From positions 1-12,024 of the forward strand of contig JBLHRE010000042.1 in the NCBI GenBank assembly GCA_047625765.1: a DNA stretch of 12,024 nucleotides, in the 5' to 3' direction. The position numbers and the translations under genes were made by a program. Origin of the DNA: JBLHRE01 sp047625765. Lineage in GTDB: Bacteria > Bacteroidota > Bacteroidia > Flavobacteriales > JBLHRE01. Under the pieces are notes generated by a model. That model was not told the DNA's origin. It made no database searches and saw only the letters and a list, made by a program, of their open reading frames with translations. Shown here one piece after another: positions 1 to 8,585 of this stretch. Numbering within the stretch: the stretch's first letter is position 1; each line of letters opens with the position of its first letter.

Positions 1-1
1 T

Positions 2-553
2 ATTTTAGAGGTTTTAACTAAAGCTGGCAAGAAGGTTTCTGACCTGGATGCTATAGCTGTAAGCTCTGGACCAGGCTCATATACGGGCTTGCGAATCGGT
101 ATTTCTGCGGCAAAAGGTTTAGCCTACTCCTTGGACCTTCCTTTAATTTCTATTCCAACATTGCAAAGCATAGCGCAAGCAACAGTGCAAGAGTCTTGGT
201 TTACCAAAGGTTTGATTTGTCCTATGATTGATGCAAGACGCATGGAGGTCTATACTTGTTTGTTCGATGGTAATAGTATAGAACGAACGAAAACCGATGC
301 GCTTATTATTGACGCATCGAGTTTTAGTGAGGAATTGAACAATCAAGAAATAGTGTTTATTGGTGATGGTGCCGACAAATGCGAAGCAGTAATTAAGCAT
401 GACAATGCAAAGTTCATCAAGGACTTCTTCCCAGAGGCTAAATATTTAGCAAGCCCAGCTCAGAAGAAATTTGTTGAGAAACAATTTGAGAATCTAGCTT
501 ACTTCGAACCTTATTACTTCAAGCAGTTTCAAGCTTTAAAATCAAAGAAATAA
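2..553 (+). CDS. tsaB: TsaB, tRNA threonylcarbamoyladenosine biosynthesis protein (5' end outside window)
   Basis: The frame is open from base 2, so the gene enters from the left and about 40 N-terminal residues are missing; 183 residues are visible, against roughly 220-230 for the family. The visible part begins in the ASKHA-fold N-terminal domain and carries the TsaB signature SSGPGSYTGLRIG (bases 62-100), which leads into the AAKGLAYSLDLPLI helix and strand. TsaB is the inactive paralogue that partners TsaD (with TsaE) to transfer threonylcarbamoyl to A37 of ANN-decoding tRNAs in the cytoplasm. The C-terminal part is shorter and less conserved, as is usual. The TTG at base 89 falls inside the conserved motif and is not a start. 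A hairpin terminator follows 22 bases after the stop, and the next gene is convergent. The family assignment is secure; only the start is unseen. Confidence 0.93.
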   Translation: MLEVLTKAGKKVSDLDAIAVSSGPGSYTGLRIGISAAKGLAYSLDLPLISIPTLQSIAQATVQESWFTKGLICPMIDARRMEVYTCLFDGNSIERTKTDALIIDASSFSEELNNQEIVFIGDGADKCEAVIKHDNAKFIKDFFPEAKYLASPAQKKFVEKQFENLAYFEPYYFKQFQALKSKK

Positions 554-566
554 ATAATTGATTAAA

Positions 567-598
567 CAAAAAAAAGGTGCCTATTGGCACCTTTTTTT
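567..598. terminator. Bidirectional rho-independent terminator between tsaB and the TM2 gene
   Basis: GGTGCC (576-581) pairs with GGCACC (586-591) around a TATT loop. The stem is preceded by an A run (568-575) and followed by a T run (592-598), so it can end transcription from both convergent genes. Confidence 0.9.
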
Positions 599-613
599 AG
601 ATTATAGTCTGTA

Positions 614-1021
614 TTAGAAATTATCTGTAAGGATATTGACCAAATCAACAAGAGCCCAAATTCCAAATCCACCAAGTGTTAGGATAAAAAGAATGTTCCA
701 GCCAGCTGGTTTTCTTGCGTACCAACGGTGAGCAGCTACTCCTCCTAGAAAAACCAAAAGAATAAGTGAAATTAGCATTTCATTATTACCGCCATTTTTC
801 TTGTTAATCTTTCTAAGTTCCTTAATGTTTTTTCTAAACTCTTTTCTTGCTTCCTTAGTTAGCTTGATATCTCCAGCATCTTCTACTGCTTGAATCTGAC
901 TGTCGGTAGCGACCACTTCCGTCTGATTTGACTCTTGAGCTTTTACAACAGGAAACGATGCATATGCAAAGTTTACAGCAACGGCCAAGCAAATAGCCAA
1001 GCTTAGTAATGATTTTTTCAT
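614..1021 (-). CDS. TM2 domain-containing membrane protein
   Basis: This 135-residue protein has an N-terminal signal peptide (KK, then a hydrophobic stretch at about 4-20, cleavage plausible after VKAQ near 28-29). A polar, lysine-rich, probably helical segment (about 53-76, with KEARKEFRKNIKELRK) follows. The C-terminal TM2 domain (about 82-131) consists of two membrane segments around the motif LGGVAAHRWYARKPAGW and ends in LTLGGFGIWALVDLVNIL. TM2 domains form a tight helical hairpin; the cellular role in bacteria is unknown. The signal peptide plus TM2 layout is common in Bacteroidota. The gene stands alone: tsaB is convergent and shares the terminator at 567-598, and the next gene is divergent. 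The ATG at 1021 is preceded by an AT-rich leader with no obvious Shine-Dalgarno sequence. The domain call is confident; the function is not known. Confidence 0.88.
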   Translation of the reverse strand: MKKSLLSLAICLAVAVNFAYASFPVVKAQESNQTEVVATDSQIQAVEDAGDIKLTKEARKEFRKNIKELRKINKKNGGNNEMLISLILLVFLGGVAAHRWYARKPAGWNILFILTLGGFGIWALVDLVNILTDNF

Positions 1022-1058
1022 AGTAGTAATTGGGTTAATTAATTATAGTTATTAAGTA

Positions 1059-1091
1059 CAATTATAGAGAAAATATTTTGTACTTCTGCAA
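1059..1091 (-). promoter_or_regulatory. Possible Bacteroidota-type promoter of the TM2 gene
   Basis: On the minus strand TATAATTG (1066 to 1059) matches the TAnnTTTG -7 box at all but one base, and a TTG lies 22 bases upstream, slightly more than the usual 19-21. The position, about 38 bases before the start codon, is reasonable. The match is weak. Confidence 0.3.
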
Positions 1092-1117
1092 TGATGAATC
1101 AAAAAACATTGTAATTG

Positions 1118-1993
1118 ATGAAAGTGTACCTTGGAATTTGGATTGTATTACTGTTTTCTTCTAGCATTAATTTTAGTCAAGAAATAAATTATGAATTTAT
1201 TGGTAATTTAAAGGCAGACAGTGGTCAAAGCTTAAGTTATAAGTTGCAATTTTCTGAAAATAAACCGGGCGCAATCGTAGGTGTTTCGATTACAGATTTT
1301 TATGGAAAGAATAGTACTACTTCAGAAATAGTAGGTACAATTGATAGAGCCAAAAAAACAATTTCTTTTAGAGAGACAAGGAATCTTAGCACCAAATCTA
1401 ATGCGGATGGTGCTATTTTTTGTTATGTCAGTGTTACCAATCTAAGCATTGATATGGAAGGTGGTAACCATATTTTGAAAGGAGATTTTATAGGTTATTA
1501 TAATAATGGGGAGAAATGTGCAGGGGGACAAATAATGTTGGCAGGAGCAGCTAAACTAGAATCAATGAAACCTGGTGATTTGAATGCGAATATGGATAGT
1601 GTAGGGAGTGTTTCAATTTTGGATTTAGTAGATTTTAAGGATGCTTTAAATAGGAGTGCTAAAATAAGCCATGGAGATTCGAAGCGTATCCATTGGACTT
1701 CTGAAAAGATAGTGCTTATCGTCTGGGATGGATATTATGAAGATCATGATAAAATTAACATTTACCTTAATGGAAGGTTGAAATATAAAAACCTTGAAGC
1801 TCTGCAAAAGAAGCGGATCTTAGAAATACCATTTACGGGTGATAGTATGGAGATTAAGATTGAAGCAGTAAATAATGGAACATCACCACCCAATACGGTA
1901 AATGCTTTGCTTGTTGATGGAGAGAATAATCTACCTTTTCAAACTCAATTAAAAAAAGGAGAAAGTGCAATCATTTTATTAGCAAAGGACTAA
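1118..1993 (+). CDS. Secreted protein of unknown function with a Bacteroidota-type C-terminal beta domain
   Basis: I start the gene at the ATG at 1118, giving 291 residues; the TTG codon just before it adds only one residue. MKVYLGIWIVLLFSSSINFSQ is a clear signal peptide (cleavage near 20). Residues about 23-145 look like an all-beta domain and contain two cysteines (C102, C134) that could form a disulfide; C134 sits in a GEKCAGG turn of a kind I associate with Bacteroidota secreted proteins. A polar linker (about 150-190) follows. Residues about 197-288 (IVLIVWDGYYEDHDKINIYL, then SPPNTVNALLVDG and LKKGESAIILL) resemble a module often seen at the end of exported Bacteroidota proteins, where the pattern is D-G-x-x-D-x-D-x-I-x-I-Y-L-N-G. 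I know no assigned function. There is no T9SS C-terminal domain or lipobox, so the product should be periplasmic or secreted. It is divergent from the TM2 gene and nearly abuts the convergent DUF255 gene (5-base gap). Confidence 0.75.
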   Translation: MKVYLGIWIVLLFSSSINFSQEINYEFIGNLKADSGQSLSYKLQFSENKPGAIVGVSITDFYGKNSTTSEIVGTIDRAKKTISFRETRNLSTKSNADGAIFCYVSVTNLSIDMEGGNHILKGDFIGYYNNGEKCAGGQIMLAGAAKLESMKPGDLNANMDSVGSVSILDLVDFKDALNRSAKISHGDSKRIHWTSEKIVLIVWDGYYEDHDKINIYLNGRLKYKNLEALQKKRILEIPFTGDSMEIKIEAVNNGTSPPNTVNALLVDGENNLPFQTQLKKGESAIILLAKD

Positions 1994-1998
1994 ATTAA

Positions 1999-4098
1999 TT
2001 AGGGTAATTGAGCTATTGCTTCCTTCATAGAAGAAGTAGGTAATTTACATACTCTATCTTGACATAAATAAATCAGCGTCTCATTTTCTACAAAGCGATT
2101 TTCCATCAACGGAAGGTTGCTTTCTTTTTTGCTGCCACCTATCAAAACATTGGGCAGATACATCGGACGTAATTCGTTCAGTGCACTTTCAGCATTTGTA
2201 CCGCAAACAATCAGCTCGTATTTAGGGAAAACATCTTCCAGAATCAATTGACCCCAATTGGAATGACCAGAAGGATATTTCTCGAAACCAGCTTTCATGT
2301 TCTTTAACATTTGATTTGCTATGTCCTCATAATTCTTATTGTCGAAATACAGAGAAAGGCTCGCTAAGTTTTTTGCCATAATCGAATTCGAAGCAGGGAT
2401 TACATTATCATCCACGTCCATTTTACGGGCAATTAAGGCCGCATCTTCATTCGAAGTGAAATAAAACATGCCTGACTGAGCATTGTAAAAGTGTTTGATG
2501 GAATAGGCGCTTAAAGCATTGGCATGACGCAACCATTTTTCATCCAAAGAGATTTGATACAATTTGATGAAAGATTCGATAGTTGCGGCATAATCTTCTA
2601 AATAACCATTGATGGTAGACCTACCCGCTTTGTAAGAATGCCAAAGGCCACCGTCTTGTCTTAGCTGTTTTTCAACCAAGAAGTTTGCATTTGCCAAGGC
2701 GCGGTCTAAATATTCGGGCTCTCCAAAAACAGCATAAGCATCTGCCAAGCCCGATAACATCAATGCATTCCAAGAGGTCAAACACTTGTCGTCTAAGCCA
2801 GGTCTTACACGCTGGTCTCTAACTGCCATCAATTTTGTTTTCAGTTTTTCAATTTTGATCTCTAGAGCAGGTAATTCTAGATCATATTTTTTGGCAATTT
2901 TTTCAGGCTTTTCGGTTTGCATCAAAATATGATTACCATGTTCCCACAGGGCATCTTTTGTAATACGGTAATAGTCTGCAAACAGTTTGTAGTCCTCTAA
3001 AAGCAGGCTTTTCAACTCTTCAATCTTCCACACATAAAATTTCCCTTCTTCGCCTTCCGAATCAGCGTCCAATGCAGAAAAGAACGCGCCAGAAACATCG
3101 CTTAATTCTCTATTGATAAATGCTATAGATTCTGATACGACTTGCTTAAATAAAGGGTTCTTGAATTTTTGATAAGCTCGAGCATATAGTCCAATCAATT
3201 GCCCATTATCGTAGAGCATTTTTTCGAAATGCGGCACCTTCCAATAGCCATCGACAGAGTAACGTGCGAAACCACCACCCAATTGGTCGTAGATGCCGCC
3301 ATTGGCCATTTTGCTTAAGGTGAGCTCCACATGTTCCAAGGCCTCTTCATTGTTGCTTAAATGACCGTATTTCAGCAGGAACTCGTAATTGTTGGGCATT
3401 GGGAATTTTGGCGCACGTTTGTGTCCGCCATCAACCTTGTCAAAACTTCTGCTCCACTCCTCAAAATTTGTTGCTAAAAACGACTGAGTGAATTCGGTAT
3501 TCTTAGCAGCTGGTTTTATCAAATCGGTTTGTGCAATACCTTGTGTCAATTGTAATGCATATTCTTCCACCTTAGCATAATCGTTCTCGTACAATTCTGC
3601 CAATTGGGTCAAGATTCTTTTCCAATCTTCATTTTTAAAATACGTACCACCCCAAAAAGGTTTACCATCGGGCAATGCAATCGTATTTAATGGCCAACCA
3701 CCACTTCCAGTCATTAACTGTACACCTGTCATGTAAATCTGGTCAATATCCGGGCGCTCTTCTCTATCAACTTTTACATTGATAAAATACTTGTTCATAA
3801 TTGCTGCTACAGCAGTATCCTCAAAGGACTCGTGTTCCATAACATGACACCAATGGCAAGCAGAATATCCAATGCTAATAAGTAGGGGTTTGTTCTGCTC
3901 TTTTGCTTTTGCTAAAGTTGCGTCATTCCAAGCATGCCAATCTACTGGATTGTGTGCATGTTGCAATAAATAAGGGCTGGTTTCTTCGATAAGTGCATTG
4001 GTGAATTGAGGTGTGTCTTGGTCCATTGCCGAATGAGTGTTATTTGTATTGGTACAAGCTAAAAGTAGTAAGGAAAAGCAAAGAAAAATGTATTTCAT
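1999..4098 (-). CDS. DUF255/YyaL (SSP411)-family protein with thioredoxin-like domain, lipoprotein form
   Basis: The frame is open back to 4194, but I choose the ATG at 4098. It gives a lipoprotein signal (MKYIFLCFSLLLLAC, lipobox LLAC, lipidated Cys15), which would be buried by the longer start; the product is then 699 residues, normal for the family. Residues about 30-190 form the thioredoxin-fold DUF255 domain: SPYLLQHAHNPVDWHAWN, the redox motif C81-H-W-C84 in SACHWCHVMEHESFED, and the family signature VDREERPDID (about 109-118). The rest is an alpha/alpha-barrel region like N-acylglucosamine 2-epimerases (GGIYDQLGGGFARYSVDGYW, PHFEKMLYDNGQL, DADSEGEEGKFYVW). The biochemical function is unsettled; the human relative is SPATA20. 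Many members look cytoplasmic, so export as a lipoprotein is notable. The gene is convergent with the secreted-protein gene at 1118-1993 and has no operon partner. Confidence 0.9.
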   Translation of the reverse strand: MKYIFLCFSLLLLACTNTNNTHSAMDQDTPQFTNALIEETSPYLLQHAHNPVDWHAWNDATLAKAKEQNKPLLISIGYSACHWCHVMEHESFEDTAVAAIMNKYFINVKVDREERPDIDQIYMTGVQLMTGSGGWPLNTIALPDGKPFWGGTYFKNEDWKRILTQLAELYENDYAKVEEYALQLTQGIAQTDLIKPAAKNTEFTQSFLATNFEEWSRSFDKVDGGHKRAPKFPMPNNYEFLLKYGHLSNNEEALEHVELTLSKMANGGIYDQLGGGFARYSVDGYWKVPHFEKMLYDNGQLIGLYARAYQKFKNPLFKQVVSESIAFINRELSDVSGAFFSALDADSEGEEGKFYVWKIEELKSLLLEDYKLFADYYRITKDALWEHGNHILMQTEKPEKIAKKYDLELPALEIKIEKLKTKLMAVRDQRVRPGLDDKCLTSWNALMLSGLADAYAVFGEPEYLDRALANANFLVEKQLRQDGGLWHSYKAGRSTINGYLEDYAATIESFIKLYQISLDEKWLRHANALSAYSIKHFYNAQSGMFYFTSNEDAALIARKMDVDDNVIPASNSIMAKNLASLSLYFDNKNYEDIANQMLKNMKAGFEKYPSGHSNWGQLILEDVFPKYELIVCGTNAESALNELRPMYLPNVLIGGSKKESNLPLMENRFVENETLIYLCQDRVCKLPTSSMKEAIAQLP

Positions 4099-4350
4099 TT
4101 TGCTAAGGTCGCGATTGTTTTTCTGGATAGAAGGACGAAGTTCATTTGATTTAAGAAGGCTTGAGTGTTGATATGAGAATTTGCTAGAAAACATGGGAAC
4201 TTCTATTGCTCAGTACTTTTATTTCTAACCTCTTTCCTTCAGACTTTTGACTTTTTATGGAAGCGAAAATGCTGGGGCGATACTTCTTTGCTATAGACCC
4301 TAAAAAAAAATCGAGGTTGACATACTAGGATAGATCCGATTTCATGAAAC

Positions 4351-4380
4351 AAAAAAAACGCCCCAAATTGGGGCGTTTTT
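4351..4380. terminator. Strong rho-independent terminator after the gpmI-dipeptidase pair
   Basis: ACGCCCC (4358-4364) pairs with GGGGCGT (4370-4376) around AAATT. An A run (4351-4358) gives the U tract on the minus strand, where it ends the dipeptidase transcript; the T run at 4376-4380 makes it symmetric. The roughly 150 bases between this and the DUF255 gene (4199-4350) hold no gene that I can see and presumably the DUF255 promoter, though no clear TAnnTTTG box was found. Confidence 0.92.
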
Positions 4381-4399
4381 AGAAAATATAAATGTGGTT

Positions 4400-5785
4400 T
4401 TAAGAACAGAAATGCTTGAAGAACATTGGAATAGTTTGAATACCTTTTAAGTAATTGAAAACTCCAAAATGCTCGTTAGGAGAATGAATAGCATCAGAAT
4501 CTAAACCAAAGCCCATTAGAATAGATTTAACACCTAGTTCTTGCTCAAACAAAGCAACAATTGGAATAGATCCACCAGAACGAACCGGGACAGGCTTCTT
4601 GCCAAAAGTATCTTCCATTGCTTTACTAGCAGATTGGTATGCTTTTGTGTCGATAGGAGAAACATAAGGCGTTCCTCCATGGTGAGGTAAAACCTTTACC
4701 TTAACAGAAGCAGGTGCTATTGCTCTGAAATGATTTGAAAACAATTCAGTGATTTTATGAGAGTCTTGCCCAGGAACCAATCGCATTGAAATTTTCGCAA
4801 AAGCCTTAGACGCAATAACTGTTTTAGCACCTTCGCCTGTATAGCCTCCCCAAATTCCATTCACGTCCAAAGTTGGACGAATAGAATTGCGTTCCATCGT
4901 TGAATAACCCTTTTCTCCATGAACATCAGAAAGGTCTAAGGCTTCTTTGTAAGCATCTAAATTAAATGGTGCCTTTGCCATTTCGGCTCTTTCGGCAGCT
5001 GTTAATTCAATAACATCATCGTAAAAACCAGGAATGGTAATGTGGTTGTTGGCATCGTGCAAAGAAGCAATCATTTGAGCAAGAATATTCAATGGATTTG
5101 CAACTGCACCGCCATACAAGCCTGAGTGTAAATCACGGTTTGGGCCGGTAACTTCCACTTCTACATAGCTCAATCCTCTTAATCCCGTTGTAATAGATGG
5201 AATATCGTTTGCTAGCATTCCCGTGTCTGAGATTAAAATAACATCAGCCTTTAATTTTTCCTTGTTATTCTTAACAAAGGTCCCTAGGTTTTCAGAACCC
5301 ACTTCCTCTTCACCTTCAATCATCAATTTAATGTTACAAGGCAAACCATCGGTATTGTTCATCAATTCCAATGCTTTCACATGCATATACATCTGCCCCT
5401 TATCATCGCAGGCACCACGAGCAAAAATAGCTCCTTCTGGATGTTTAATGGTTTTCTTGATTATAGGGTCGAATGGATCAGCGTCCCACAATTCTAATGG
5501 GTCTGCCGGCTGCACATCGTAATGTCCATACACCAAAACTGTTGGTAAAGCAGGATCTATAATTTTCTCTCCATAAACAATTGGATAACCAGCAGTAGGG
5601 CAAATTTCAGCAAAATCGACTCCTGCTTCAATCAATCGTTGCTTAACAACTTCTGCAGTATGCATTACATCGTTTTTGTATGCAGGGTCTGCGCTAATAG
5701 ATGGGATACGTAGCAAGTCCTTAAGCTCTTCTAAAAAGCGCTCTTTATTTTCTGCGATGTACTTATTGATGTTGTCTAAATTCAT
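4400..5785 (-). CDS. M20 family metallodipeptidase (CNDP-like)
   Basis: This 461-residue protein has the full length of the M20 dipeptidase (carnosine dipeptidase/PepV-like) group. Di-zinc site residues are visible in order: H88 in YGHYDVQP with D90, the bridging D127 in FARGACDDKG, the catalytic and ligand pair E160-E161 in EGEEEVGSE, D187 in ISDTG, and H434 in AIHSPNEH. The lid/dimerisation domain (about 205-360) includes GPNRDLHSGLYGG. Such enzymes hydrolyse dipeptides or short peptides in the cytoplasm; there is no signal peptide, which fits. The exact substrate cannot be read from the sequence. The ATG at 5785 lies 5 bases after the gpmI stop, so the two are very probably cotranscribed, with a strong terminator downstream at 4351-4380. 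All metal ligands are present, so I expect an active enzyme. Confidence 0.93.
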   Translation of the reverse strand: MNLDNINKYIAENKERFLEELKDLLRIPSISADPAYKNDVMHTAEVVKQRLIEAGVDFAEICPTAGYPIVYGEKIIDPALPTVLVYGHYDVQPADPLELWDADPFDPIIKKTIKHPEGAIFARGACDDKGQMYMHVKALELMNNTDGLPCNIKLMIEGEEEVGSENLGTFVKNNKEKLKADVILISDTGMLANDIPSITTGLRGLSYVEVEVTGPNRDLHSGLYGGAVANPLNILAQMIASLHDANNHITIPGFYDDVIELTAAERAEMAKAPFNLDAYKEALDLSDVHGEKGYSTMERNSIRPTLDVNGIWGGYTGEGAKTVIASKAFAKISMRLVPGQDSHKITELFSNHFRAIAPASVKVKVLPHHGGTPYVSPIDTKAYQSASKAMEDTFGKKPVPVRSGGSIPIVALFEQELGVKSILMGFGLDSDAIHSPNEHFGVFNYLKGIQTIPMFFKHFCS

Positions 5786-5790
5786 AGGTC

Positions 5791-7296
5791 TTATATAAGA
5801 GATTTACCATTCATTTCTTCTGCTTGAGGAATATCCATCAAGTGTAATATAGTAGGAGCAACGTCAGCTAATTTGCCATTGCTTATTGTTGTTTTATCGG
5901 CATTTAAAAGGAACACAGGTACAGGGTTGGTGGTGTGAGCTGTGTTAGGACTTCCATCGGCATTCATCATTTTATCTGCGTTTCCGTGGTCGGCAATAAT
6001 AATACATGCATAGTCGTGTTTTAAGGCTTTTATCACCACTTTTTGTGTGCATGCATCTACCGTTTCCAAGGCTTTACAAACGGCATCAAAATCCCCAGTA
6101 TGTCCAACCATATCTGGATTGGCGAAATTGAGGCAAATAAAATCGGGTTGATGGCTGTCTATTTCTTCACAAATAGTATCGCGAACCTCAAAGGCGCTCA
6201 TCTCTGGTTGCATATCGTAAGTCGCAACTTTAGGAGAGTTTACCATCAATCGTTTTTCACCTTCAAACAAAGCTTCTCTTCCTCCAGAGAAAAAGAAGGT
6301 GACATGCGGGTGTTTTTCGGTTTCTGCAATTCTAACTTGCGTCTTTCCTGCCCTTGCAATTAATTCTCCGAGGGTATTTACTAGGTTGTCTTTATCGTAT
6401 GCAATATGTATGTTCTTAAAAGAAGCATCGTATTTGGTCATGGTGCAATAATGCAAATCCAATGGCTGCATATTTTCTTCTGGAAATGTTTTTTGTGTAA
6501 GTGCAGCGGTAATTTCTCTACATCGGTCTGTTCTGAAATTAAAACAGATCACCACATCATTCGCCTCTATGGTCCCAGATGCATCTAAAGCCATTGGCTG
6601 TACAAATTCATCGGTAATACCATTTGCATATGAAGCTTCCATTCCGTCTGAAACAGATTTCACGGCAGTTCCTTTCCCAGAACACATTAGATGATACGCT
6701 TGTGCAACTCTCTCCCAGCGGTTGTCTCTATCCATGGCAAAGTAGCGACCAATTACAGTCGCAATTTTGGCAGAAGAGGTATTAATGTGTTTTTGCAACT
6801 TATTTAGAAAGCCCAAGCCGCTTTTAGGGTCGGTATCTCTACCATCCGTAAAAGCATGGATGAAAACTTTTTTCAAGCCTTTCTGCTCAGCTAAATCGCA
6901 AAGTGCATACAAGTGATTTTGATGCGAATGAATACCACCATCAGAAACCAATCCAACAAAATGCAATTTGCAATTGCGTTGTTTGGCTGTTTCTAAAGCT
7001 TCTAGAATTGTTGGGTTTTCGAAGAAAGATCTGTCTTCTACTGCGCTGTTAATACGCTGTAAATCTTGAAAAACAACACGGCCAGCACCAATATTTAAAT
7101 GACCCACTTCGGAGTTTCCCATCTGCCCAATGGGTAAACCCACATGTTCGCCATCGGTTAGTAGTTCGGCATTCGGATATTGTTTGTAAAGACTATCGAT
7201 ATAAGGCGTGTTGGCATGAGCAATTGCATCTGCTGCATCACCTTTTCCTTTCCCCCATCCATCTAGTATGATTAATGCTACTTTTTTTGCGCCCAT
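5791..7296 (-). CDS. gpmI: 2,3-bisphosphoglycerate-independent phosphoglycerate mutase
   Basis: This enzyme interconverts 3- and 2-phosphoglycerate in glycolysis and gluconeogenesis using two Mn ions and a phosphoserine. I choose the ATG at 7296 (MGAKKVALIILDGWGKG), giving 501 residues, close to the usual 510. With that start the catalytic Ser is S62 in GQMGNSEVGHLNIGAGR, D12 is a metal ligand, and the other ligands fall at D395/H399 (NPDMVGHTGD), D436/H437 (IIADHGNAD) and H454 (NTAHTTNPVPV). The substrate loop motifs DGRDTDPKSG (about 151-160) and GRYFAMDRDNRWERV (183-197) are intact. The frame stays open to 7380, but that extension looks unlike the family and contains a likely promoter box. 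The M20 dipeptidase follows after 5 bases and is probably in the same operon. The accessory RHS region begins just upstream. Confidence 0.97.
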   Translation of the reverse strand: MGAKKVALIILDGWGKGKGDAADAIAHANTPYIDSLYKQYPNAELLTDGEHVGLPIGQMGNSEVGHLNIGAGRVVFQDLQRINSAVEDRSFFENPTILEALETAKQRNCKLHFVGLVSDGGIHSHQNHLYALCDLAEQKGLKKVFIHAFTDGRDTDPKSGLGFLNKLQKHINTSSAKIATVIGRYFAMDRDNRWERVAQAYHLMCSGKGTAVKSVSDGMEASYANGITDEFVQPMALDASGTIEANDVVICFNFRTDRCREITAALTQKTFPEENMQPLDLHYCTMTKYDASFKNIHIAYDKDNLVNTLGELIARAGKTQVRIAETEKHPHVTFFFSGGREALFEGEKRLMVNSPKVATYDMQPEMSAFEVRDTICEEIDSHQPDFICLNFANPDMVGHTGDFDAVCKALETVDACTQKVVIKALKHDYACIIIADHGNADKMMNADGSPNTAHTTNPVPVFLLNADKTTISNGKLADVAPTILHLMDIPQAEEMNGKSLI

Positions 7297-7320
7297 AACA
7301 GATTCTTGCTTTACCGGCTG

Positions 7321-7328
7321 CAAAGGTA
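7321..7328 (-). promoter_or_regulatory. Likely -7 box of the gpmI promoter
   Basis: TACCTTTG on the minus strand (7328 to 7321) is an exact TAnnTTTG match, 24 bases before the gpmI ATG at 7296. No good TTG -33 element lies 19-21 bases further up. Its position inside the frame extension to 7380 supports the shorter gpmI start. Confidence 0.5.
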
Positions 7329-7424
7329 AGAAAACAGAGCAGAGTAATAGGGTTTTGAATTGATGGGTGAATTCATTCATAAGACTAGAATAGTACTGCT
7401 ACGATTACTGTAAATGGAGATTTA

Positions 7425-8585
7425 TTGGGTTGGATTTTAGGAGGTATTGATACTCCAGACAGAACTGTAAGAGAAATTACTAACTTAGAATCGAATTTAG
7501 AAACGATAGTTTCTATTGAAATTGATGAAATAGAAGAAGAGGTGATTCTGGATATTACATATTTGACCATACCCAGTGTTTTAACCTTTGAGTTGAAAGA
7601 TCACTTAGGCAATGTACGAGCGACTTTCAAACCTAATAATGTGGAGGATTCTACAAATATGACTTATGATATCGTAAGCTTAGCAGATTACTATCCGGGC
7701 GGGTCTATCATGCCTGGAAGAAAATACAACCCAGGGTTATACCGTTATGGGTTTAATGGCAAGGAAAACGACAACGAAATCAAAGGTCTTGGAAACCATG
7801 TAGATTTTGGAGCGAGAGGGTATGACCCGAGATTGGGAAGGTGGTGGAGTGTGGATCCGTTAGCGAACCAATTTGCAAGTCAAAGTCCGTATTCATACGC
7901 GGGGAGTAACCCAGTTTATTTTATCGATAAGGAAGGAGAGAAAAAAATCACATATTTAACTGTGATTGATAATAACGGAGATAAATCAATGATTAAAATT
8001 ATAGATGAGGATAAAGTGATGAAAGAAATTGTTGGTTATTCGTCATTGTATGTTTATGATAAAAACCCAACTGAAATTACTCAGGACTATGATATTGCTG
8101 AATATGTTACTGTAGACTTTAGTCAAGGTGACGGGAATTCAGTTACAACTACGACAGGAGAGTTGAGGGGTAAAGAAAGAAATTGGTATACTTCACTGGA
8201 AGAATCCTTCCCTGCTATTGCTGGTCTTGTTGTTTATGGTTCTCAAAGCACTAATGAGAATTCACCTGGGACAAAAACGGATGGAGAGGTTTATGGGTCA
8301 TTTGATTTTGGCGAGTTCAGTAGTATAATGTCATTGATAGGGACTGCGATGAAGAATCAAAGTGAGAATACACTTGATGGTAAAGTTAGTGCTAAGAAAG
8401 TTTTAGGGATGGTTAATAAACTTAAAAGTATTTTGGACTATCAAGGGGCAGCAGTTGATGATGTTTCTTCTGTGCATTGTCTGTCATGTAAGGGGAATTA
8501 TTTACGTATTGAAGGTGAAGTTACTTTTAATGAAACAGATGCCGTTTCAACAGATACAGTTGATTATCATGGGGACAAGGAATAA
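7425..8585 (+). CDS. Orphan RHS-core C-terminal cassette A with unrecognised tip (putative toxin), 5'-truncated
   Basis: The frame is open from just after a stop at 7386-7388; the first start-like codon is TTG at 7425 (386 residues), and no native start is convincing. Residues about 1-52 are unrecognised. From 55 onward comes the RHS-associated core as found in Bacteroidota: ELKDHLGNVRATF (56-68), the YPGGSIMPGRKYN turn (90-102), YRYGFNGKENDNEIKG (106-121), YDPRLGRWWSVDPLA (133-147) and SPYSYAGSNPVYFIDKEGE (154-172). The tip, 173-386, is a separate domain that I do not recognise; it has one C-x2-C pair (HCLSCKG, 352/355). Full RHS proteins run to 1000 residues or more with YD repeats and a secretion signal, all absent here. 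So this is a displaced 3' cassette, expressible only if transcribed from outside or recombined onto a complete RHS gene. The next gene overlaps its end by 17 bases, the classic toxin-immunity layout. Toxin function is inferred, not seen. Confidence 0.8.
   Translation: MGWILGGIDTPDRTVREITNLESNLETIVSIEIDEIEEEVILDITYLTIPSVLTFELKDHLGNVRATFKPNNVEDSTNMTYDIVSLADYYPGGSIMPGRKYNPGLYRYGFNGKENDNEIKGLGNHVDFGARGYDPRLGRWWSVDPLANQFASQSPYSYAGSNPVYFIDKEGEKKITYLTVIDNNGDKSMIKIIDEDKVMKEIVGYSSLYVYDKNPTEITQDYDIAEYVTVDFSQGDGNSVTTTTGELRGKERNWYTSLEESFPAIAGLVVYGSQSTNENSPGTKTDGEVYGSFDFGEFSSIMSLIGTAMKNQSENTLDGKVSAKKVLGMVNKLKSILDYQGAAVDDVSSVHCLSCKGNYLRIEGEVTFNETDAVSTDTVDYHGDKE

Noticed and set aside
1571..1650. Dockerin-like Ca-binding repeat in the secreted protein (GDLNANMDSVGSVSILDLVDF)
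   Set aside because: The spacing between the first Asp and the last ligand is about four residues too long, and there is only one such segment, where dockerins have two.
4260..4350. Plus-strand TTGACA at 4316-4321 as a promoter
   Set aside because: It is a chance match to the E. coli -35 box, no gene follows on that strand, and Bacteroidota use a different consensus.
5223..6588. Several plus-strand frames inside the dipeptidase and gpmI genes (5223-5522, 6043-6363, 6406-6588)
   Set aside because: They lie wholly inside two well-conserved genes on the other strand, with no start signals or recognisable motifs.
7385..7570. Minus-strand 61-codon frame upstream of gpmI
   Set aside because: Serine- and isoleucine-rich composition is what one expects opposite the acidic RHS frame on the plus strand; no signal or motif supports it.
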